From: Planctomycetota bacterium
Lineage (GTDB): Bacteria > Planctomycetota > Phycisphaerae > WQYP01
Assembly: GCA_021852245.1 (NCBI GenBank)
Contig: JAJZNY010000029.1
Span: forward strand, 1-5,524
Length of the DNA stretch: 5,524 nucleotides
Reading direction: 5' to 3'
Below the pieces are notes generated by a model, which searched no databases, was not told the origin of the DNA, and was given only the letters and a program-made list of their open reading frames with translations. The position numbers and the translations under genes were made by a program. Below are positions 1-5,524 of this stretch, one piece after another (positions within the stretch are counted from its first letter, which is position 1; every line of letters starts with the position of its first letter).

Positions 1-41
1 GTTTTCACGTGGAAAGTTCTGGTGGCAGTAAGTTGGGCCGT

Positions 42-2861
42 ATGTCCGATTCAGTTAATGCATACAGCCCCGAGTTTCTTGATTCGCTTTATTCCCAATG
101 GCAAAAAGACCCCGGATCGGTCGACCGGCAGTGGGATTGGTTTTTCCGCGGTTTTGACTTGGCGGCCGGAGCCCCTCCCCGGGCGGTCCTTTCACCGGCG
201 GATGAGGCTGGAGCAACGGTCCTTGCCGTCGGCGATCTGATTCACAGCTACCGGGAGATGGGGCACCTGATTGCCAATCTGGACCCGTTGGGAAATAACA
301 CGCTTCGCCACCCGCTGCTGGAGCTTTCAGAATTCGGTCTGACGGAAGCGGACCTGGATCGCACCGTCGCAACAGGCACCTTCGGCGGCGGCGCACCGGT
401 GCCGCTGCGGCAGTTGATTGAGATGCTCCGCACCACGTATTGCGGCACGCTTGCGGTCGAATATATGGACATTCGCGATCCGGCCCAGCGGGCGTTTCTG
501 CAGGAGGGGATGGAACCGATCCTCAATAAACCCGCACTCACCGCTGAGAAACGCAAAGCGATTCTGGCTCGCATTATCGCCGCGGAGGAATTTGAACAAT
601 TCCTCCAGCGTCGGCATCCGACGGTGAAGCGATTCTCCATCGAAGGTGCGGAATCCCTCATCCCCCTGATGGATGAATTGATTGATACCGCCTCGGAACT
701 CGGGGCCGATGAATTAATAACCGGCATGGCGCATCGGGGCCGACTCAACGTGCTGGCCCATATCTTCCGCAAACCTTACGAAGTCATCATGAGCGAAGTG
801 ATGGATCGGCCGCAGAAGTCGCAGGGGGATGGGGATGTCAAATACCATCTCGGTTACGCATGCGACATCATCACCGGCTGTGGCAAGCAGATGCACCTTT
901 CCCTGGCATCGAACCCGAGCCATCTGGAGATTGTGGATCCGATTGTCGAAGGAATTGTCCGCGCCAAGCAGAATCGCAAGGGAGATGTGGACCGACAGCA
1001 GGTGATTCCCGTGCTCATCCATGGCGATGCGGCTTTCACCGGTCAGGGTGTCGTGGTGGAAACGCTTTACCTTTCAGAGCTGGAGGCGTATCGCACCGGC
1101 GGTACCATTCACATTATTGTCAACAATCAGATCGGCTTTACAACCGATCCGAAGGACGCCCGGTTCACCCGCTATCCTTCCGATGCCGCCAAGGCGATTC
1201 AGGCGCCGGTGTTTCATGTCAACGGTGATGACCCGGAAGCCGTGGTCCACGCCGCCCGGCTTGCGATGGCGTTTCGGCAGAAATTCAAAGCGGATGTGAT
1301 TATCGATCTGGTGTGCTACCGCCGCCGCGGCCACAATGAACTTGATGATCCGTCAGTAACCCAGCCACTGATGTACGAAACCATTTCCAAGCACAAAACC
1401 ACCCGCGAGTTATACGCCGAGCGGCTTCTTGCAGAGCAGGTGGCGTCTTCGGCGGAACTGGATCAGATGGCCCACAGCATTCGCGATCGGCTCGATAAAT
1501 CGCACGAATACGCCAAGACTTTCAAACCGACGGAAAGCGCACCACCGACGCACGGCCCGTGGAAGGACCTGCTGAAAGTACCCGCGAAGATTGCGGACTG
1601 GCGGGCCCCCACTGCCGTACCGGAAGCCAAACTCGTTGAAATCACCCGACAAATCTGCAAGTTCCCCGATCACTTCACCCCTCATCCCAAAATCGCCCAG
1701 ATGTACAAGGCGCGGCTTGATGCCGTTGTCAGCGGCTCGGGTATTGACTGGGGTACGGGCGAAATGCTCGCCATCGGTTCATTGCTGGATGCGGGCACAT
1801 GGGTGCGGCTCACCGGGCAGGATGTCTGCCGGGGCACGTTCAGCCACCGGAATGCGGTCATCTACGACCATAAGACGGGCGAGGCGTATTCACCGCTGGT
1901 GGCGTTTGCGGGTAACCGCTCGCGATTTACCATCATCAACACCATGCTCTCGGAGCTGGCGGTGGTCGGGTTTGAATTCGGTTTTGCATCCGCCGACCCG
2001 ATGGCCTTGGTGATGTGGGAGGCCCAGTTCGGCGACTTTGTGAACATGGCCCAACCGATCATCGATCAATTCATCGTCAGCGCGGAAACCAAATGGGGTA
2101 AATACAACGGATTGGTGATGCTGCTGCCTCACGGCTATGAAGGCCAGGGGCCCGAGCATTCGCACGCCCGGCTGGAGCGATTCCTGCAGCTTGCCGCCGA
2201 GGACAACATCCAGGTTTGCAATCCGACAACCCCGGCGCAGTATTTTCACCTGCTGCGGAGGCAGGTACTCCGCGCATTCCGTAAGCCGCTGATTGTGATG
2301 GCACCCAAGAGCCTGCTGCGAGCCAAGCAGGCGGTTTCTGAACTTAAGGAATTTTCGCACGGACAGTTTGAGGAGATCATCGACGAGACGCACCCGATCG
2401 ACCGGTCGCGCGTCCGCCGGGTGATCATGTGTTCAGGAAAAATTTATTACGAATTGCTTGCCGAACGCCAGAAGCACCGCATCGAAGATATTGCGATTCT
2501 GCGTCTGGAGCAGATATATCCGTTCCACGCCGAACGCCTGACGGAAATCGCCCGGACGTATCCCAAGGGGGTGGAGATGTTCTGGGTGCAGGAGGAACCG
2601 CGGAACAACGGCGTCTATCCGTTCATCGGAGCCAAGCTCCATTATCACTGGCCGGGCATGCAGAAACTGGTGTATATCGGGCGCAAACCGTCGAGTTCGC
2701 CGGCGGCCGGATCGCACGAACGGCATGTGCAGGAGCAGGCGGAGATTATCGCCAAGGCGCTGAGCATTCAGCCACCGGCTTCAAAAACGCCGGCACCGGC
2801 CTCGAAGATTGTGCAGCCCAGCGATGTTGAAGTGCGCGAAGGTGTGCCCATTGCCAAGTAG
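42..2861 (+). CDS. sucA: 2-oxoglutarate dehydrogenase E1 component
   Basis: This is the thiamine-diphosphate-dependent E1 of the cytoplasmic 2-oxoglutarate dehydrogenase complex; it decarboxylates 2-oxoglutarate and succinylates the lipoyl group of E2 in the TCA cycle. Numbered from the ATG at 42 (939 aa; E. coli SucA is about 933), it shows the short N-terminal E1 segment (about 8-36, YSPEFLDSLYSQW then DPGSVD), GMAHRGR (228-234), KYHLG with His269, NPSHLE (about 291-296), the cofactor region HGDAAFTGQG (327-336) with NNQIGFT (361-367), RRRGHNE (427-433), GQDVCRGTFSHR (592-603), SEL with the probable catalytic Glu638, WEAQFGDF (659-666), and PHGYEGQGPEHS (696-707). His231, His269 and His697 match the substrate histidines of E. 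coli E1. The C-terminus ends in an extra Pro/Ala-rich tail from about residue 910. The ATG was chosen because the protein then starts where the family does. A GTG at 9 in the same frame would add 11 residues, and the frame is open to the window edge; neither start has a strong ribosome binding site. Function is near certain, the start less so. Confidence 0.97.
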   Translation: MSDSVNAYSPEFLDSLYSQWQKDPGSVDRQWDWFFRGFDLAAGAPPRAVLSPADEAGATVLAVGDLIHSYREMGHLIANLDPLGNNTLRHPLLELSEFGLTEADLDRTVATGTFGGGAPVPLRQLIEMLRTTYCGTLAVEYMDIRDPAQRAFLQEGMEPILNKPALTAEKRKAILARIIAAEEFEQFLQRRHPTVKRFSIEGAESLIPLMDELIDTASELGADELITGMAHRGRLNVLAHIFRKPYEVIMSEVMDRPQKSQGDGDVKYHLGYACDIITGCGKQMHLSLASNPSHLEIVDPIVEGIVRAKQNRKGDVDRQQVIPVLIHGDAAFTGQGVVVETLYLSELEAYRTGGTIHIIVNNQIGFTTDPKDARFTRYPSDAAKAIQAPVFHVNGDDPEAVVHAARLAMAFRQKFKADVIIDLVCYRRRGHNELDDPSVTQPLMYETISKHKTTRELYAERLLAEQVASSAELDQMAHSIRDRLDKSHEYAKTFKPTESAPPTHGPWKDLLKVPAKIADWRAPTAVPEAKLVEITRQICKFPDHFTPHPKIAQMYKARLDAVVSGSGIDWGTGEMLAIGSLLDAGTWVRLTGQDVCRGTFSHRNAVIYDHKTGEAYSPLVAFAGNRSRFTIINTMLSELAVVGFEFGFASADPMALVMWEAQFGDFVNMAQPIIDQFIVSAETKWGKYNGLVMLLPHGYEGQGPEHSHARLERFLQLAAEDNIQVCNPTTPAQYFHLLRRQVLRAFRKPLIVMAPKSLLRAKQAVSELKEFSHGQFEEIIDETHPIDRSRVRRVIMCSGKIYYELLAERQKHRIEDIAILRLEQIYPFHAERLTEIARTYPKGVEMFWVQEEPRNNGVYPFIGAKLHYHWPGMQKLVYIGRKPSSSPAAGSHERHVQEQAEIIAKALSIQPPASKTPAPASKIVQPSDVEVREGVPIAK

Positions 2862-2892
2862 TCGGAGATTCGATCTTAGAGCTGAAACTCCC

Positions 2893-2906
2893 GGGACGGG
2901 CGTCCC
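2893..2906. repeat. Short inverted repeat in the sucA-sucB gap
   Basis: GGGACG and CGTCCC are separated by two G's, giving a realistic hairpin of 5 bp with a 4-base loop. It lies 31 bases after the sucA stop. No T-run follows, so it does not look like an intrinsic terminator. It could slow transcription, protect the 3' end of the sucA message, or be one copy of a dispersed palindromic element. The rest of the 122-base gap (2862-2983) shows no convincing promoter or small gene. Confidence 0.4.
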
Positions 2907-2970
2907 TTACGCGTTTGCATGATGACCTCCGGGCGCGTTATCGTGCTGATGGTCATGATTTTTGGTTTGC

Positions 2971-2974
2971 AGGA
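2971..2974 (+). promoter_or_regulatory. Ribosome binding site of sucB
   Basis: AGGA lies 9 bases before the ATG at 2984. An in-frame TGA at 2978-2980 sits just upstream of that ATG, so the gene cannot start earlier. Together these fix the sucB start. Confidence 0.7.
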
Positions 2975-2983
2975 TGTTGATTT

Positions 2984-4258
2984 ATGCCCTCTACCGTTAT
3001 TGATCTTCAAGTCCCCGGGTTGGGGGAATCGGTTACAGAAGCCCGCATCGCCAACTGGGTGAAAAGTGACGGGCAATTCGTCGGCCCGGATGATGTGGTG
3101 GCCGAACTGGAAACTGATAAAGCGACCGTTGAATTGCCGGCAGGTAACTCGGGCGTTTTGCGGATCGTCTGCAATCAGGGAAAGACGGTTAACGTCGGCG
3201 ATGTGATCGCCCGCATTGAGCCCGGCGCGGCCCCCAAAGCTGCGGCGGATGCCCCGCCGACTTCAGCCAAGCCGTCGACCGAAACCAAATCGTCAGCACC
3301 GGTACCTGCCCCAGCCGCCACAAAATCCGCAGGGGATAAACCGCTGGCCCCGTCCGTGCAACGGCTGGTGACTGAAAATCAGCTTGATGCGTCAAAGATC
3401 CCCGCCACAGGGCCCGGCAACCGCATCACGAAGGGAGACGTGCTGCAATTCATCGGCGCAAGCAATATTTCGACCGCCGATGCCGCCGCAGGGCAACAAT
3501 CGCGTGATGCCCGGAATTCCAATTCCGTCCGCACGCCCCCCCGCGAGGCGCCCGCTTCCGATGAAGAAACGCGTGTCGAATTGAGCAAACTGCGGGAAAC
3601 CATCGCCAAAAGGCTGGTCGAGGCCCAGCACACCGCCGCCATTTTGACAACATTCAATGAAATTGACATGTCGGCGGTGATGGCACTGCGGGAAAAATAC
3701 AAGGAAAAATTTGAAAAGACCCACAGCGTCGGCCTTGGATTTTTATCCTTCTTCGGCCGCGCGGTCTGTGCCGCCGCCAAGGCCGTCCCGGCGGTCAACG
3801 CTCAACTACAGGATAAAACGATCGTCTACAAACATCGCATGCATCTGGGCGTTGCGGTGGCGACGGAAAAGGGATTGGTTGTACCCGTTGTGCGGAATGC
3901 CGACCGGATGTCGATGGCACAGATTGAATTGGAAATCAAACGTCTTGCCACCAAGGCCCGCGAAGGCAAGATCGCGATGGATGATCTGACCGGCGGCACC
4001 TTCACCATCACCAACGGCGGCGTTTTCGGATCGCTGATGTCGACACCGATTCTCAATCCGCCGCAGTCGGCCATCCTCGGGCTGCACAAAATTGAAAAAC
4101 GTGCGGTGGTGGTGAACGATCAAATTGTCATCCGCCCGATGATGTACGTGGCGTTATCGTATGATCACCGAATTATTGACGGGCAGCAGGCGGTGACGTT
4201 TCTGGTGCACGTCAAGGAATCGCTCGAAGATCCGTCGCGGCTGTTACTTGAAATCTGA
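2984..4258 (+). CDS. sucB: 2-oxoglutarate dehydrogenase E2 component (dihydrolipoyl succinyltransferase)
   Basis: This is the core subunit of the 2-oxoglutarate dehydrogenase complex (424 aa; E. coli SucB is about 405). It transfers the succinyl group from its own lipoyl arm to CoA. The domains in order are: a lipoyl domain at about 4-80 with the lipoylated Lys46 in [12 protein letters not shown]; an Ala/Pro/Ser/Lys-rich linker at about 81-118; a peripheral subunit (E3)-binding domain at about 121-157 ([20 protein letters not shown]); a second, polar linker at about 158-195; and the acyltransferase domain from about 196 to the end. The last contains [20 protein letters not shown] (336-355), [11 protein letters not shown] (358-368) and the active-site motif SYDHRIIDG with His395 and Asp399. 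The [18 protein letters not shown] segment and the [11 protein letters not shown] ending match succinyltransferases of the SucB type rather than pyruvate or branched-chain E2s. It follows sucA in the same direction after 122 bases. The two linkers explain the slightly greater length. No lpd (E3) gene is nearby. Confidence 0.97.
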   Translation: MPSTVIDLQVPGLGESVTEARIANWVKSDGQFVGPDDVVAELETDKATVELPAGNSGVLRIVCNQGKTVNVGDVIARIEPGAAPKAAADAPPTSAKPSTETKSSAPVPAPAATKSAGDKPLAPSVQRLVTENQLDASKIPATGPGNRITKGDVLQFIGASNISTADAAAGQQSRDARNSNSVRTPPREAPASDEETRVELSKLRETIAKRLVEAQHTAAILTTFNEIDMSAVMALREKYKEKFEKTHSVGLGFLSFFGRAVCAAAKAVPAVNAQLQDKTIVYKHRMHLGVAVATEKGLVVPVVRNADRMSMAQIELEIKRLATKAREGKIAMDDLTGGTFTITNGGVFGSLMSTPILNPPQSAILGLHKIEKRAVVVNDQIVIRPMMYVALSYDHRIIDGQQAVTFLVHVKESLEDPSRLLLEI

Positions 4259-4269
4259 CCGCAGCGGTC
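4257..4269. repeat. Small palindrome overlapping the sucB stop codon
   Basis: GACCGC-A-GCGGTC is a perfect 6+6 inverted repeat around one A, which can fold as a 5-bp stem with a 3-base loop. It begins inside the TGA of sucB and lies in the 38-base gap before the next gene. Only a short, broken pyrimidine run follows (TTCCCTC), so it is at best a weak attenuator or 3'-end stabiliser, and it may be chance. Confidence 0.3.
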
Positions 4270-4296
4270 TTCCCTCGATGCCGGAGAATCTTACGC

Positions 4297-4896
4297 ATGC
4301 GACAGCGTCCGCGAAACACGCTCCCATCCTCATCCGCAGAGCGGTGGCCGCGGTTTGCGGGTTCGGCATCATCCGCCGCCGGGGTCACCCAGGGCCTTGC
4401 GCGGCAGAATGTGCTCCATGAGAATGAGTTGGTCATCCTCATGCTTCGCCCGTCGGTCTGGTATATTCTCGTGACGAGTTCGACGTATATCGTCGTGGTG
4501 CTTTCGCTGGCACTGCTTTCTGAAACATCGGCGGTCATCGGAAGATTGATCAGTCTTCCGACCATGGCCACCATCACCGGCATTCTGGTGTTCTGCCGAT
4601 TGCTTTACGGAGTGATGGAATGGATCGGCCATCACTATATTCTCACCAATTGCCGACTGATTACGATTCAGGGCCTTCTGCAGCCTCAAATCACGCAGAC
4701 GGTGCTGGGTCGCATCGCCGATATTTCGCGCAAGGAATCGATACCGCAGAAAATTTTACGTACCGGTACCCTCACCTTCACCATCGAGGCGGTTCAATCG
4801 CAGGGCCTCACCTGGCAGTGGATTCGATCACCGCAGAGGGTGGAGCAGCAGATACGCCAGGCGATCAGCCGCTATCGAGGAAAAATGGGGGGATAG
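4297..4896 (+). CDS. Two-helix membrane protein with a bacterial PH-like domain (DUF304/YdbS-type)
   Basis: This 199-aa protein is of unknown specific function. An Arg/Ser/Ala-rich, probably disordered N-terminus (1-35) is followed by ENELVILMLRPSVW (about 42-55), two hydrophobic helices at about 54-76 and 88-110, and then a C-terminal soluble part. That part has the pattern typical of bacterial PH-like domains: YILTNCRLITIQGLL (114-128), a conserved GRIADI stretch (138-143) and ILRTGTLTFTI (153-163). It ends in a basic amphipathic helix (about 176-194). The family is poorly characterised; its members are membrane-associated and the PH-like fold is thought to bind proteins or lipids. The ATG at 4297 has GGAG 10 bases upstream (4283-4286) and starts 38 bases after sucB, so the two are probably co-transcribed. 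A GTG at 4411 would remove the N-terminal tail but has no ribosome binding site. No link to 2-oxoglutarate dehydrogenase is known; the neighbourhood may be incidental. The family call rests on motif recognition only. Confidence 0.8.
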   Translation: MRQRPRNTLPSSSAERWPRFAGSASSAAGVTQGLARQNVLHENELVILMLRPSVWYILVTSSTYIVVVLSLALLSETSAVIGRLISLPTMATITGILVFCRLLYGVMEWIGHHYILTNCRLITIQGLLQPQITQTVLGRIADISRKESIPQKILRTGTLTFTIEAVQSQGLTWQWIRSPQRVEQQIRQAISRYRGKMGG

Positions 4897-4985
4897 GACT
4901 CATCGGTCTGGGATTCCCTCCTAAGCACATCGCGCAAGGTAATGCAGGGCAGGTGCGGAAGGTCATTTCAATCTGTTTCCGAGGA

Positions 4986-5013
4986 TTGACTCTTCCGGGG
5001 TTAAGTTTATGAT
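4986..5013 (+). promoter_or_regulatory. Sigma70-like promoter for the STAS gene
   Basis: TTGACT (4986-4991) and TATGAT (5008-5013) are separated by 16 bases; each box differs from the consensus at one position. Transcription would start near 5020, leaving a leader of about 75 bases before the ATG at 5095. It lies in the 198-base gap (4897-5094), which has no other clear feature and no intrinsic terminator for the upstream gene. Confidence 0.6.
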
Positions 5014-5094
5014 GGGTATGCGGCGAAGAACGTGGCGATATCCGTCGCGGCACGCAGTAATTGTTATGCCTGATTTGCAAGGGGCCTTACCGCC

Positions 5095-5478
5095 ATGCTG
5101 AAGGATAAGGAAAAAGATACGGCGCCGATCAAGCTGACCCGTGACGGTGAACTGACCATCGTCGAATTCAATGTCCGTAAATTGCTTGAAGAAAATGAAA
5201 TTACGGAAATGGGTCGGCAGCTTACGTCCTATATCGAAAGCCAACTGAAGCCCAAAATCATCATTTCCTTTGCAGGCGTCGATCACCTTTCTTCTTCGGC
5301 GCTGGGCACCCTGATTACCGTTAATTACAAAGTGCGGGAACGCGACGGCCAACTCCGTCTGTGTTCCATCAATCCGCAGATATACGAGGTTTTTCTCATC
5401 ACAAAACTTAACAAACTCTTCCGCATCTTTCCGACAATGGAGGAAGCGAAGGCGTCATTGGAAAAACCTTCGTCGTAA
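5095..5478 (+). CDS. Stand-alone STAS-domain protein (anti-sigma-factor-antagonist family)
   Basis: This 127-aa cytoplasmic protein consists almost entirely of one STAS domain. In the SpoIIAA/RsbV family such proteins bind a switch kinase or anti-sigma factor and are controlled by phosphorylation of a serine. Visible features are the first strands (about 12-26), a helix rich in acidic residues (29-50), the strand KIIISFAGV (54-62), the phosphosite loop HLSSSALGTLI (64-74), the strand QLRLCSI (86-92), and the closing helix and strand around VFLITKLNKLFRIFPTMEEA (99-118). By alignment with SpoIIAA, where the loop reads DSSG, the phosphorylatable residue would be Ser67. The usual Asp before it is Ser66 and the following Gly is Ala69. 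The ATG at 5095 has AAGGGG 10 bases upstream (5079-5084). No anti-sigma kinase, phosphatase or sigma factor is visible nearby, so its partner is unknown. A general partner-switching or signalling adaptor role is inferred from the family. The gene probably has its own promoter (4986-5013). Confidence 0.88.
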   Translation: MLKDKEKDTAPIKLTRDGELTIVEFNVRKLLEENEITEMGRQLTSYIESQLKPKIIISFAGVDHLSSSALGTLITVNYKVRERDGQLRLCSINPQIYEVFLITKLNKLFRIFPTMEEAKASLEKPSS

Positions 5479-5524
5479 GACGTGATCGTCGGCAGGTCGA
5501 AGCACCCGCCGTTGTGACATGAAT

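Noticed and set aside
248..772. Minus-strand open frame of 174 codons inside sucA
   Set aside because: It lies fully opposite a well-conserved E1 coding region, and its translation is Ser/Arg-rich with no recognisable motif; it is a shadow frame.
1890..2393. Minus-strand open frame of 167 codons inside sucA
   Set aside because: It is opposite conserved E1 motifs and shows no family features; a shadow of GC-rich coding sequence.
2919..3062. 47-codon + strand frame starting in the sucA-sucB gap with a hydrophobic start
   Set aside because: It runs into sucB in another frame, has no clear ribosome binding site and no recognisable sequence.
4620..5012. 130-codon + strand frame overlapping the end of the PH-like gene
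   Set aside because: More than half overlaps the well-supported PH-like frame, and the remainder runs through the gap and promoter; no motifs.
4963..5352. Minus-strand frame of 129 codons across the STAS gene start
   Set aside because: It is opposite the STAS gene and its promoter, with no recognisable domain.
5479..5490. GACG/CGTC hairpin just after the STAS stop as a terminator
   Set aside because: The stem is only 4 bp and no T-run follows.
1..5524. CRISPR array, tRNA or rRNA gene, insertion sequence, phage or defence genes
   Set aside because: No direct-repeat array, no tRNA-like fold noticed, no transposase or integrase motifs; the window is almost filled by four ordinary genes.

Overview
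The window reads as ordinary bacterial chromosome carrying central-metabolism genes, all on the + strand. It holds four genes: the E1 (sucA/odhA) and E2 (sucB/odhB) subunits of the 2-oxoglutarate dehydrogenase complex, a small two-helix membrane protein with a bacterial PH-like (DUF304/YdbS-type) domain, and a stand-alone STAS-domain protein of the anti-sigma-factor-antagonist type. The DNA is moderately GC-rich. The style of the E1/E2 sequences, together with a lone STAS protein whose phosphosite motif is SSA rather than DSS/G, suggests a Planctomycetota-like bacterium, possibly of the Phycisphaerae. That placement is an inference from sequence style and could not be tested here.

Layout. Bases 42-2861 encode E1; its frame is open to the left edge, so a start further upstream cannot be fully excluded. 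A 122-base gap (2862-2983) with a small inverted repeat precedes E2 (2984-4258). After 38 bases comes the PH-like membrane protein (4297-4896), probably co-transcribed with E2. A 198-base gap (4897-5094) contains a good sigma70-like promoter (TTGACT, 16 bases, TATGAT at 4986-5013) that probably drives the STAS gene (5095-5478) separately. The last 46 bases hold nothing callable: a 4-bp hairpin without a T-tract and an ATG too close to the edge to judge.

How the genes work together. E1 decarboxylates 2-oxoglutarate with thiamine diphosphate and transfers the succinyl group to the lipoyl-lysine of E2, which passes it to CoA to make succinyl-CoA in the TCA cycle. The third subunit, E3 (lpd), is not in the window and must be encoded elsewhere. 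E2 has a clear E3-binding domain, so it is built to recruit one. The membrane protein and the STAS protein have no known role in this pathway; their placement here is probably positional.

I found no convincing new system. The points most worth a second look are the Pro/Ala/Ser/Lys tail on E1, the PH-like membrane protein following odhB, and the changed phosphosite motif of the STAS protein.
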